In this document: positions 27,746 to 35,900 of the stretch, in pieces
Layout: every line of letters begins with the position of its first letter
How positions within the stretch are numbered: position 1 is the first letter of the stretch
Assembly: GCF_014205335.1 (NCBI RefSeq)
Contig: NZ_JACHNH010000001.1
Coordinates: 8,702,001-8,766,000 of the forward strand
Reading direction: 5' to 3'
Length of the DNA: 64,000 nucleotides
Source of the DNA: Amorphoplanes digitatis
GTDB taxonomy: Bacteria > Actinomycetota > Actinomycetes > Mycobacteriales > Micromonosporaceae
Notes under the pieces: model-generated
The model's input: only the letters and a program-made list of their open reading frames with translations
Told to the model about the DNA's origin: nothing
Database searches by the model: none
Position numbers and translations under genes: made by a program

Positions 27746-30700
27746 ATGACGTCCGAGGGCCAGCACGCCGGTCAGCAGCCGGGGGCCATGTCGGGCGGCG
27801 GGGTCGACCCGTTCGGCGCCGACGGTTTCCCACCCGACCTCGACGGTCGGCAGGCCGCCGATCGCGGCCCGTCCTATCCGCACGCGCAGGAGTCTTTCCC
27901 CAGCGCGTACGGCCCGCCGCCACAAGCCACCCCTAACGGCGGCTCGCCCTTCGTGGTGCCCGCGGTCCCGCCGGCCGGCCAGACGCCGCCGCCCGGGTCC
28001 CCCGCGCCCCAGCTCCCCGGGCCGACGTTCGGGCCGGGCGCGGCCAAGTTCTCCTCCAGCGGCTCCGCCCGCGTGCCCGAGCCCGGCCAGCTTCCGCAGC
28101 GGCCACCGGCCCCGTCCGCACAGGGCGGCGCCTACCCGGCGCCGGAGTCCGCGTGGGCCCCGCCGCCGGCACAGCCCAGCGCGGCGCCGGAGGACAACCC
28201 GTTCGTGCCCCGGGTGGCCGAGCCGCACCCCTACGGCGGCGGCGCCGGCGACCTGCCGCAGCGCTCGCCCGGCATCGCCGGCGGACCGCTCGACGGCCCG
28301 GTCGGCGACTTCAACGGCTTCGCACCCACCCGCAAGCCCGCCGAGGCCGCGCCGCCCGCCCCGTCGTTCGGCCGGCCCGGCAGCTACGGCGCGCCCCAGC
28401 CGGGCGGCGAGCCCCGCCCGGCGTTCGGATCCGCAACGCCGCAGCCCTTCGGCTCGGCACGCCCCGACGACGCCGACGGTCAGTCCGGCCGGGCGCCGGG
28501 CGTGTCCGCGTTCGGCGACCAGCGCATCCGGGTGCCCGGCGCGACCCTGACCGGCCTGCCCGACACGTCGCCCGCCGACGGCCTCCCGCCCCGTGACGCC
28601 GACGAGAGCGGTGGCCTGCCCACCCGCGGCGGCGCGGACCGGCCCCGCGGCGGCTCCGACAGCGGCGGCTTCCCGCTGCGCGGCGGAACGGGCAGCGGCA
28701 GCTTCCCGGTCCGCGGCGGCCCGGACAGCGGCAGCGTCGGCTACGCGGCCCCGGCCGACGGCGGCGCGTTCGCGGCCGGCACCGACAGCGGAGCCTTCGC
28801 GTCCCGCGCCGACGGTGGCGCGTTCACGGCCCGCGGTGACAGCGGCGCGTTCGCCGCCCGTAGTGACAGCGGCGCGTTCGCCGCCCGTAGTGACAGCGGC
28901 GCGTTCGCCGCCCGTGGCCAGTTCGCCCCGCCCGGCGAGGCGGGCTCCCCCGTCCAGCGCGGCGACGCCGACGGCAGCCCGTTCGGGTCCACCGGCGACG
29001 CACCGGGCTTCGGCGCGCCGGGCTCGCCGGACAGCGGCGGCTTCCCGGCCCGCGGCGCCTTCGACGGCCCGGGACACGACAGCCAGCCGGCTCCGGCCCT
29101 GCCCCCGCGCCGCCCCTTTGGCGACCGCCCGGCCGAGCCGGACCAGTCCGCACCGTTCGCCCGCGCCGACCAGGACGGCGGCTACCCGCAGCGGGTCCCC
29201 GGCACCTCCTACGCGGCCGCCGGCTCACCGGATCTCGGCCAGCCCGACGGCGGCAGCGCCGGCTACGCCCAGCGCGTGCCGGGCGCCTCGTTCGGCAGCG
29301 GCGGCGCACCCGTCGTCGCGGAGCCGCGCAGCGCCGCGTCCGTTCCGCTGCCGCGCGACCCAGCCGAGCGCCTGGAGTCCGCCGCCGAGCCGCCCGCCGA
29401 GCACTCCGGACCGGCCAAGGGCACGGCCCGCCCGGTCTCGGCCAGCGCCTCCGTTCCGGTGTCCAGCCGGGTCGCACCGCCCCCGGAGGCCGAGGAACTG
29501 CCGCCGCCGCAGGCCAACCCGCAGTCGCGGGTCTACGGCCGCCCGGCACCCGCCGAGGAGGCCCCGGCCGCACCCGAGCATCCCTACCGGGACGCCGGAC
29601 ATCCCTACCACGACGATGACCATTCGGCCGGTGGCACGTACGGCTCGGCACCGGGGTCCGGTGCACGTCGTGCCGCGCCCACTTCCGGCGCCAGGGGCGC
29701 GGCCACTAACTCCGGCGCCTACGAACAGACACCCGAGAGCCTCTACGCCCCACCGGCGGAGAGCCCCGACGGCACCTACGGCCGCCCGGCCGAGGCTCCC
29801 TTCGGCGGCGGACCGGCGTCCGGGCTGCCCGACTCCCCGTCGGACCAGTTCGCCACCCGGCCGTCCCCGGACGCCTTCGGCGCCGCGCCCGTAAGCCCAT
29901 ACGGCGCCGCGCCGGTCAGCCCCTTCGACGGCCGTACCGGCGCGCCCGACGGCGCACCGGGCTCCGGCGCGTTCGGCGCGGTGCCGGCACCGGGTAGCGA
30001 TCAGCCGCCCGAACGCCCGGCGGCCCGTGCCACCGCCAGCGCCCGGGTCAGTCCGCCCGCGCAGCCCTTCGCCCCGCCCGCACCGGCCGACCAGCCGAAC
30101 GAGCGCGGCCCCCAGGCGTTCAGCGAGTTCACCACCGACATAGCCGGCCGCGGCCAGGCCGTTCCGGCGCCGGGCAGCCCCGCCGCCCGCACGGCCCCGC
30201 CGGAGCAGTACGGCGAGCACACCACCGACGTGGCGGGCCGCAACCAGCCGCCGGGCCAGCCGTACGTGCCCGCGCCCGCCCTGCCGACGATGCACGCCGC
30301 GCCGCCGCTGGAGAACGGCTTCCCGCCCGCGCCGGCACCGGACTCCACCCAGCCGTTCGGCGAGCGCCCGCGGATGGGCGGCGTCTTCCCGGGCCCGGCC
30401 AGCCGCGCGACCGTGGCACCCCCGGACCCGGAGCAGACCGCCAACTGGCCGAGCCGCCCCGCACCCGGGGAGGCCGACCAGGGCCGGTTCGACTCGTTCC
30501 GGCCGGACGCGCCGGAGCCGGCACCCGCCGAGGCGGCCAAGCCGGAGACCCCGCACGTGCGGATGCTCCCGGTGATCCTCGGCGTCATCCTCGGCGCCGG
30601 CCTGCTCGTCGGCCTCACCCTCGGCATCACCTGGCTGATCGCCCGGGGTTCGCACGACGGCGACACCGGCGGCAGCGGCTTCTCGGTCAAGGCCGGCGAC

Positions 30701-30877
30701 TGCGTCAAGCGCGAGGGCACCGCGGCGGTCACCGCGAACTGCACCGACGCGGGCTCCTTCGAGGTGACGGCGATCGTCGACGCCAAGGAGAAGTGCCCCG
30801 ACCTCAACCAGCCGTACGTGGTCAACCCGACCACCGGCGGCGGCTCCCAGGTGCTCTGCCTCAAGCCCCGCGCCTGA
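27746..30877 (+). CDS. Giant disordered membrane protein with C-terminal LppU-like domain
   Basis: This 1043-aa protein has about 935 N-terminal residues that are Pro/Gly/Ala/Ser-rich and surely disordered. They include nonapeptide repeats of the SDSGAFAAR type (about 28764-28920) and GGFPLRGG-type variants. One transmembrane helix (VILGVILGAGLLVGLTLGITWLI, about residues 943-965) follows. The last 70 residues form a compact four-cysteine domain (KAGDCVKREGTAAVTANCTDAGSFEV...KCPDL...QVLCLKP), which resembles the LppU/SCO3897 domain. The topology puts the huge tail in the cytoplasm and the Cys domain outside. The start ATG 27746 follows GGAGGAGGCGGT. Function is unknown; a cytosolic scaffold or condensate-former tethered to an envelope sensor is a guess. 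Confidence 0.85.
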   Translation: MTSEGQHAGQQPGAMSGGGVDPFGADGFPPDLDGRQAADRGPSYPHAQESFPSAYGPPPQATPNGGSPFVVPAVPPAGQTPPPGSPAPQLPGPTFGPGAAKFSSSGSARVPEPGQLPQRPPAPSAQGGAYPAPESAWAPPPAQPSAAPEDNPFVPRVAEPHPYGGGAGDLPQRSPGIAGGPLDGPVGDFNGFAPTRKPAEAAPPAPSFGRPGSYGAPQPGGEPRPAFGSATPQPFGSARPDDADGQSGRAPGVSAFGDQRIRVPGATLTGLPDTSPADGLPPRDADESGGLPTRGGADRPRGGSDSGGFPLRGGTGSGSFPVRGGPDSGSVGYAAPADGGAFAAGTDSGAFASRADGGAFTARGDSGAFAARSDSGAFAARSDSGAFAARGQFAPPGEAGSPVQRGDADGSPFGSTGDAPGFGAPGSPDSGGFPARGAFDGPGHDSQPAPALPPRRPFGDRPAEPDQSAPFARADQDGGYPQRVPGTSYAAAGSPDLGQPDGGSAGYAQRVPGASFGSGGAPVVAEPRSAASVPLPRDPAERLESAAEPPAEHSGPAKGTARPVSASASVPVSSRVAPPPEAEELPPPQANPQSRVYGRPAPAEEAPAAPEHPYRDAGHPYHDDDHSAGGTYGSAPGSGARRAAPTSGARGAATNSGAYEQTPESLYAPPAESPDGTYGRPAEAPFGGGPASGLPDSPSDQFATRPSPDAFGAAPVSPYGAAPVSPFDGRTGAPDGAPGSGAFGAVPAPGSDQPPERPAARATASARVSPPAQPFAPPAPADQPNERGPQAFSEFTTDIAGRGQAVPAPGSPAARTAPPEQYGEHTTDVAGRNQPPGQPYVPAPALPTMHAAPPLENGFPPAPAPDSTQPFGERPRMGGVFPGPASRATVAPPDPEQTANWPSRPAPGEADQGRFDSFRPDAPEPAPAEAAKPETPHVRMLPVILGVILGAGLLVGLTLGITWLIARGSHDGDTGGSGFSVKAGDCVKREGTAAVTANCTDAGSFEVTAIVDAKEKCPDLNQPYVVNPTTGGGSQVLCLKPRA

Positions 30878-31004
30878 GCACACGACGCGCTCGAGGCGCG
30901 GTCATCCCGGCTCGCCCGGTGGCCGCGCGTCGGGCGCGTGGCGGTTTCCGGGCCCGGATCCGCCCCGCGTGAGCCGATTCCCGGGTATCCGGCACGATGG
31001 GATC

Positions 31005-32789
31005 ATGACTGCGCGAGTACGGGCGCCCGAGTTCCAGGGCCGCAACTGGCTGAACACCGGCGGCCGGGAGCTGAAGCTCGCCGACGTGCGCGGCAAGATC
31101 GTCCTGCTGGACTTCTGGACGTTCTGCTGCATCAACTGCCTGCACGTGCTGGACGAGCTGCGCCCGCTTGAGCAGGAGTACGGCGACGCGCTGGTCGTCA
31201 TCGGCGTGCACTCGCCGAAGTTCGAGCACGAGCGCGACCCGCAGGCCCTGGCCGCCGCCGTCGAGCGCTACGGCGTGCACCACCCCGTCCTCGACGACGC
31301 CGACATGGCGATGTGGCAGCAGTACGCCAGCAAGGCCTGGCCAACCCTCGCCGTGCTGGACCCGGAGGGCTACCTGGTCGCCTCGATGGCCGGCGAGGGC
31401 CACGCCGAGGGACTCCGGCGCCTGCTGGACGAGCTGATCGCCACGCACGAGGCGAAGGGCTCCCTGCACCGCGGCGACGGGCCGTACGTCCCGCCGGCCG
31501 CCGCCGAAACCACCCTGCGCTTCCCGGGCAAGGCGATCGAGCTGCCGAACGGCAACCTGCTCGTCTCGGACTCTGCCCGCCACTCCCTCGTCGAGCTGGC
31601 CCCGGACGGCGAGACCCTGATCCGCCGCATCGGCACGGGCGAGCGCGGCCGCGCGGACGGCCCGGCCGCGGCGGCGAGCTTCTCCGAGCCGCAGGGCCTG
31701 TGCCTGCTGCCCGCCGGCACCGCCGGCTACGACGTGGTCGTCGCGGACACGGTGAACCACCTGCTGCGCGGCCTGCGGCTGGACACCGGCGAGGTCACCA
31801 CCGTCGCGGGCACCGGCCGCCAGTGGCGTTCCGCCGAGGACGACGGCGAGTCGCTCTCCTCGCCGTGGGACGTCGCCTGGTTCGAGGGCCAGGTGATCGT
31901 CGCGATGGCCGGCATCCACCAGCTGTGGTGGTTCGACCCGGCAACCGGCGCCGCCGGCGTGTACGCGGGCACCACCGTCGAGGCCCTGCGCGACGGCAAG
32001 CTGCCCGACGTCTGGATGGCGCAGCCGTCCGGGCTCGCCGCCGCCGGCGACCGGCTGTGGATCGCGGACAGCGAGACGTCCGCGCTGCGCTGGATCGAGG
32101 CGGGCGAGCTGCACACCGCCGTCGGCCAGGGCCTCTTCGACTTCGGCCACGTCGACGGCCCGGCCGGGGACGCCCTGTTCCAGCATCCGCTGGGCGTCGG
32201 CCCCCTGCCGGACGGCTCGGTGCTGATCGCGGACACCTACAACGGCGCCGTCCGCCGCCTCGACCCGGCGACCGGCACGGTGTCCACCGTGGATTCCGGC
32301 CTGGCCGAGCCGAGCGACATCCTGGTGACCCGCGACGGCGCGGTCTTCGTCGTCGAGTCGGGTGCGCACCGCCTGGTCCGCCTGGCACCCGGCGCGGTCA
32401 CCACCGTCGCCGGGGAGCGGCACCGCACCGAGCGGCCGCCGTCCCCGCTGGCACCGGGCGAGGTGGTCCTGGACGTGGTCTTCACCCCGGCGCCGGGTCA
32501 GAAGCTCGACACCACCTACGGGCCGTCGACCCGCCTGGTGGTCTCCGCCTCCCCGCCCGAGCTGCTGCTGGAGGGCGAGGGCACCACCACCGAGCTGTCC
32601 CGGCGGCTGGTGCTCAACCCGGCCGTGCCCAAGGGCATCCTCCAGGTGGTGGCCCAGGCCGCGACGTGCGACGCGGACGTGGAGCACGCCGCCTGCCACC
32701 TGACCCGCCAGGACTGGGGTGTCCCGGTACTGATCGAGCCGGGCGCGCCGAGCCGGCTCCCCCTGATCCTGCGCGGGTTGGACGCCTGA
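31005..32789 (+). CDS. Thioredoxin-like domain fused to NHL-repeat propeller (NHLRC2-like)
   Basis: This 594-aa protein starts at ATG 31005 (MTARVRAPEF). Residues 1-150 form a TlpA/thioredoxin-like fold with the redox motif WTFCCINCLHVLDEL; the active pair is spread in CCINC rather than CxxC. A six-bladed NHL beta-propeller follows, with strand patterns such as LPNGNLLVSDSARHSLVEL, YDVVVADTVNHLLRGL and GSVLIADTYNGAVRRLDP. A beta-sandwich-like C-terminal part ends at LILRGLDA. There is no signal peptide, so it is cytosolic. The architecture equals NHLRC2, conserved from bacteria to animals. The target is unknown; a redox or scaffold role is inferred. Confidence 0.9.
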   Translation: MTARVRAPEFQGRNWLNTGGRELKLADVRGKIVLLDFWTFCCINCLHVLDELRPLEQEYGDALVVIGVHSPKFEHERDPQALAAAVERYGVHHPVLDDADMAMWQQYASKAWPTLAVLDPEGYLVASMAGEGHAEGLRRLLDELIATHEAKGSLHRGDGPYVPPAAAETTLRFPGKAIELPNGNLLVSDSARHSLVELAPDGETLIRRIGTGERGRADGPAAAASFSEPQGLCLLPAGTAGYDVVVADTVNHLLRGLRLDTGEVTTVAGTGRQWRSAEDDGESLSSPWDVAWFEGQVIVAMAGIHQLWWFDPATGAAGVYAGTTVEALRDGKLPDVWMAQPSGLAAAGDRLWIADSETSALRWIEAGELHTAVGQGLFDFGHVDGPAGDALFQHPLGVGPLPDGSVLIADTYNGAVRRLDPATGTVSTVDSGLAEPSDILVTRDGAVFVVESGAHRLVRLAPGAVTTVAGERHRTERPPSPLAPGEVVLDVVFTPAPGQKLDTTYGPSTRLVVSASPPELLLEGEGTTTELSRRLVLNPAVPKGILQVVAQAATCDADVEHAACHLTRQDWGVPVLIEPGAPSRLPLILRGLDA

Positions 32790-32821
32790 AACCTGCTGGT
32801 CATGCCACGTGAGGCGGAACA

Positions 32822-32835
32822 CTACCCACGAGTAA
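32822..32835. promoter_or_regulatory. TTACCC-NN-SRGTAA-type palindrome before the TrhA gene
   Basis: CTACCC-AC-GAGTAA differs by one base from the palindrome before the EtfD-like gene (59726-59739) and resembles the two before the acyl-CoA dehydrogenase gene. It is 25 bases upstream of the GTG at 32861, in promoter position. A smaller palindrome TACGG-TG-CCGTA (32838-32849) follows. Confidence 0.6.
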
Positions 32836-32860
32836 CCTACGGTGCCGTAACCTAGTAGCC

Positions 32861-33538
32861 GTGACGACCTCAGCTCCGTTCCGCATGAAGCGCGCTGATC
32901 TCGGCAAACCACGGCTGCGCGGCCGCCTGCACCAGTACGCCTTCTTCGTGGCGCTGGTCTGCGGCATAGTCCTCTGCTCGATCGCCGCGACCCGTCCGGG
33001 CATCGCGCCGTTCGTGAGCACCCTCATCTACAGCATCACCGTCTGCGGCCTGTTCGGCACCAGCGCGCTGTACCACCGGCGCGCCTGGAGCGAGCGCGGC
33101 TACCAGATCATGCGGCGCATGGACCACTCGATGATCTTCATCTTCATCGCGGGTACCTACACACCGTTCTGCGTCCTGCTCCTGGATCCGGACAAGACCG
33201 TGCTGATGCTGAGCCTGATCTGGGGCGGCGCGCTCGGCGGGGTGGCCCTGAAGCTGATCTGGCCGCACGGGCCCCGCTGGGTCGGCGCCCCGCTCTACCT
33301 CGCGCTGGGCTGGGCCGCGGTCGCGATCCTGCCGGACATCCTGCACAACGGCGGCGTGACGTGCCTCGTGCTGCTCGCCGTCGGCGGCCTGATCTACAGC
33401 GTCGGCGCGGTCTTCTACGCGCTGCGCCGGCCCAACCCCTGGCCGACCGTCTTCGGCCACCACGAGTTCTTCCACGCCTGCACGCTGGTCGCGGCGATCT
33501 GCCACCACATCGCGATCTACTTCGCGCTCTACGCCTAG
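32861..33538 (+). CDS. trhA: TrhA/hemolysin III family seven-helix membrane protein (PAQR type)
   Basis: This 225-aa protein has seven hydrophobic helices and the conserved histidines and acids of the PAQR/hemolysin III superfamily: SALYHRRAW (helix 2), RRMDHSMIFIFIAG (helix 3) and the C-terminal HHEFFHACTL. In bacteria TrhA influences membrane fluidity and fatty-acid composition; animal relatives are adiponectin receptors with ceramidase-like metal sites. The start is GTG 32861 (MTTSAPFRMKRADL). Its last codon overlaps the convergent HxlR gene by four bases. The shared palindrome upstream suggests co-regulation with fatty-acid oxidation genes. Confidence 0.92.
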   Translation: MTTSAPFRMKRADLGKPRLRGRLHQYAFFVALVCGIVLCSIAATRPGIAPFVSTLIYSITVCGLFGTSALYHRRAWSERGYQIMRRMDHSMIFIFIAGTYTPFCVLLLDPDKTVLMLSLIWGGALGGVALKLIWPHGPRWVGAPLYLALGWAAVAILPDILHNGGVTCLVLLAVGGLIYSVGAVFYALRRPNPWPTVFGHHEFFHACTLVAAICHHIAIYFALYA

Positions 33539-33936
33539 ATTCTGGAGTCGTAGGCCTCGCGGGCCTTGAGCACGTCGGTGATGTTCGTCTCGGCCCAGTC
33601 CAGCAGCCCGCCGACCAGGCCGAGCAGGCTGCGCCCCAGCGCGGTCAGCGCGTAGTCGACGCGCGGCGGGACGACCGCATGGACCGTCCGGGTGACCAGG
33701 CCGTCGCGTTCGAGGCCGCGCAGCGTCTGGGTCAGCATCTTCGGGCTCACCGCGGGGATGCGCTGCGCCAGCTCCGTGTAGCGCAGGTCGCCGTCGGCCA
33801 GCGAGCAGACGATGAGCACGCTCCAGGCGTCTCCGATCCGGTCCAGCAGCTGCCGGCCCGGGCAGTCCTTCTCGTACGCGAAAGGTTCCACCAGGTCACT
33901 ATCCCTGGAGTGCGTACTGCACTTCAAGGTGCTCAC
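33535..33936 (-). CDS. HxlR-family redox-sensing regulator (QorR/HypR-like)
   Basis: This 133-aa winged-helix regulator has the DUF24/HxlR signature CPGRQLLDRIGDAWSVLIVCSLADGDLRYTEL with the sensory cysteine in EKDCPGRQ (residue 25), then the recognition helix KMLTQTLRGLERDGLV. HxlR proteins such as HypR, QorR and YodB oxidise at this cysteine and then derepress or activate quinone and aldehyde reductase genes. It diverges from a QorB-like reductase at 34027, the same pairing as ytfH-ytfG and QorR-qor2. That makes regulation of the neighbour the best inference. Start 33936 (MSTLKCSTHS). CACTTC and GAAGTG half-sites lie in the 90-bp gap. Confidence 0.92.
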   Translation of the reverse strand: MSTLKCSTHSRDSDLVEPFAYEKDCPGRQLLDRIGDAWSVLIVCSLADGDLRYTELAQRIPAVSPKMLTQTLRGLERDGLVTRTVHAVVPPRVDYALTALGRSLLGLVGGLLDWAETNITDVLKAREAYDSRI

Positions 33937-34026
33937 TCTCTATTGGGAAGTGATCCTCGAACTGCCCTGTTGTGCACGATGGCGGCCACTCGGCCGCCGC
34001 CATCGCCACATTGAGGGAGTTCGCAC

Positions 34027-34872
34027 ATGACCATCGTCGTCACCGGCGCCACCGGGCACCTGGGCCGTCTCGCCGTCGAGTCGCTGCTCGCGCGCGGCGT
34101 ACCCGCCGACCAGATCGTGGCGGGCGGCCGCAGCGTCGAGAAGATCCAGGACCTCGCCGACCGCGGCGTACGCGTCGTGCGGGCGTCGTACGACGAGCCG
34201 GAGTCGCTGCGCGCGGCCTTCGCGGGCGCCGACCGGCTGCTCTTCGTCTCCGGCAGCGAGGTCGGCCGGCGGATCGAGCAGCACGCCAACGTGATCGCGG
34301 CCGCCAAGGACGCCGGCGTCGGCCGGATCTTCTACACCAGCGCGCCGCACGCCGACACGTCCGACCTGATCCTGGCCGGCGAGCACCTGGCCACCGAGCG
34401 GGCGCTGGAGGCCTCCGGCATCCCGTCGGTCTTCCTGCGCAACGGCTGGTACGTGGAGAACTACGACCTCAAGGGCGCGCTCGAGCGGGGCCTGTTCGGC
34501 GCAGCGGGCGACGGAAGGATCAGCCTCGCCACCCGCGCCGACCTGGCCGAGGCCGCCGCGGCGGCCGTCGTCGCCGACGTGCACGACAAGCAGGCGTACG
34601 AGCTGGGCGGCGAGGCCGTGACCCTGGCCGAGCTGGCCGCCGAGGTCTCCCGGCAGTCCGGCCGGGAGGTCACCTACACCGATCTGTCCCAGGAGAAGTA
34701 CGCCGAGCTCCTGGTCGGGGTCGGCCTGCCCGAGCAGTTCGCCGCGATCCTTGCCGACTCGGACCGCGGCGCGTCCGCCGGTCTGCTGGACACCGGCACC
34801 GCGGACCTGGCGAAGCTTCTCGGCCGCCCGGCAACCCCGCTGGCCGACGCCGTCCGCGCGGCCCTCGCCTGA
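34027..34872 (+). CDS. NmrA/QorB-like NAD(P)H:quinone oxidoreductase
   Basis: This 281-aa atypical SDR protein has the Rossmann motif VVTGATGHLGRLAVESLL at the N-terminus, an RxxEKIQDL adenine-binding pattern typical of the NmrA/QorB group, the central IFYTSAPHAD and the C-terminal VTLAELAAEVSRQSGREV segment. E. coli YtfG (QorB) has this length and fold and reduces quinones with NADPH. The divergent HxlR regulator supports a role in quinone or electrophile detoxification. ATG 34027 follows GGGAG. A strong terminator follows the stop. The exact substrate is inferred. Confidence 0.9.
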   Translation: MTIVVTGATGHLGRLAVESLLARGVPADQIVAGGRSVEKIQDLADRGVRVVRASYDEPESLRAAFAGADRLLFVSGSEVGRRIEQHANVIAAAKDAGVGRIFYTSAPHADTSDLILAGEHLATERALEASGIPSVFLRNGWYVENYDLKGALERGLFGAAGDGRISLATRADLAEAAAAAVVADVHDKQAYELGGEAVTLAELAAEVSRQSGREVTYTDLSQEKYAELLVGVGLPEQFAAILADSDRGASAGLLDTGTADLAKLLGRPATPLADAVRAALA

Positions 34873-34881
34873 GTACGACGA

Positions 34882-34913
34882 CGGGTGCCACCACGACGCT
34901 GTGGTGGCACCCG
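34882..34913. terminator. Bidirectional terminator
   Basis: CGGGTGCCACCAC and GTGGTGGCACCCG form a perfect 13-bp stem with a GACGCT loop, between the convergent QorB-like and DUF6458 genes. Confidence 0.9.
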
Positions 34914-34921
34914 CCGTGCGA

Positions 34922-35218
34922 TCAGCTGGCGTACGGCGGGGGCGGCGGGGGCTGACGACGGGTGGTCTCGCGGTACTCCTCGACGACCTCGCCCTCGCGG
35001 TAAGCCGGGTTGCCGCTCACCACCGGCCGCTCGGTCCGCACGACGGCCGGACGGCGGCGGCTGTTCCAGAACCAGATCGTGACGACGAGGCCGACCAGCC
35101 CGGCCAGCATCAGCACATAGCCGACGACGTTGATGTCGAGCCCGCTGATATCCGCGTTGACGGCGAACGCGAGGATCGCTCCCAGGGCGAGTAGGAAGAT
35201 GCTTCCGCCGATGCCCAT
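34922..35218 (-). CDS. DUF6458-type small membrane protein
   Basis: This 98-aa protein starts at ATG 35218 (MGIGGSIFLLALGA), set by GGAGG ten bases upstream. Two transmembrane helices (SIFLLALGAILAFAV and VGYVLMLAGLVGLVVTIWFW) are joined by DISGLDINV, as in the actinobacterial DUF6458 family. A hydrophilic tail rich in R, E and P ends QPPPPPPYAS. The function of the family is unknown. It is transcribed convergently to the QorB-like gene. Confidence 0.88.
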   Translation of the reverse strand: MGIGGSIFLLALGAILAFAVNADISGLDINVVGYVLMLAGLVGLVVTIWFWNSRRRPAVVRTERPVVSGNPAYREGEVVEEYRETTRRQPPPPPPYAS

Positions 35219-35319
35219 AGTGGCCTCCGTGACTCCTGGCTGCCGCACTCGGTGGCGGCAAAACGTCGATGGGTGTGTCTACCCACACGGCGGAACGCTC
35301 AATCAGGCAAGCTGATCCC

Positions 35320-35835
35320 ATGACGGTTCGGACCCTCGTACTGCTGCGCCACGCCAAGGCCGAGACGCCCGGCGAGCTGCCCGACTTCGAGCGACAACTC
35401 ACCGGAGTCGGCAGGGCGAACGCGGACGCGGCCGGTGCCTGGCTGGCGGACGAGCGGCTGCGCCCGGGGCTGGTGATCTGTTCGACGGCGACCCGGACGC
35501 GGCAGACGTGGCACGGCGTCGCGGTGGCGCTGGCGCAGGCCGATCGCGATGCCCAGTCGCCGGAGGTGCACTACGAGCGTGACCTCTACTACGGCGGGCG
35601 AACGGAGGTCATCGACCTGCTCCGGGCCGTACCGGACGAGGTGCACACCGTGCTGGTCATCGGGCACAACCCGACGATGTCCGATGTGTCCATCCTGCTG
35701 CGCCCCTACGACGGGGACGCCGTGCTGGAGGGCCTGAAGACCTCCGGGATGGCGGTGCACCGCACGGAGGCCTCCTGGTCGCAGACCGAGCCGGGCTCCA
35801 TGCCCCTGGCGCTCACGCACACCGCACGCGGATAA
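35320..35835 (+). CDS. sixA: SixA-type histidine phosphatase
   Basis: This 171-aa histidine-phosphatase-superfamily protein has the catalytic RHG-type motif LLRHAKAE (phosphohistidine nucleophile, residue 10). It has further family residues CSTATRTRQTW and the second histidine VIGHNPTMSD. SixA dephosphorylates phosphohistidine in HPt/PTS-like proteins. ATG 35320 is preferred over the upstream frame extension because RTLVLLRHAK should be close to the N-terminus. A near-perfect 19-bp terminator follows. The specific partner is not encoded nearby. Confidence 0.9.
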   Translation: MTVRTLVLLRHAKAETPGELPDFERQLTGVGRANADAAGAWLADERLRPGLVICSTATRTRQTWHGVAVALAQADRDAQSPEVHYERDLYYGGRTEVIDLLRAVPDEVHTVLVIGHNPTMSDVSILLRPYDGDAVLEGLKTSGMAVHRTEASWSQTEPGSMPLALTHTARG

Positions 35836-35842
35836 GCGGAAA

Positions 35843-35882
35843 AGCCGAAGCCGGCGGACAACATTGTCCGCCGGCTTCGGCT
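35843..35882. terminator. Very strong bidirectional terminator
   Basis: A 19-bp perfect stem (35843-35861 with 35864-35882; arms begin AGCCGAAGCCGG and end CCGGCTTCGGCT) surrounds a two-base centre. It lies between sixA and the convergent acyl-CoA dehydrogenase gene. Confidence 0.93.
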
Positions 35883-35900
35883 GTCAGGAGAGTACGAAGA

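Noticed and set aside
30861..32912. A minus-strand open frame of about 680 codons opposite the thioredoxin-NHL gene
   Set aside because: Antisense shadow of a high-GC gene. The plus strand has clear thioredoxin and NHL motifs; the minus product has none.
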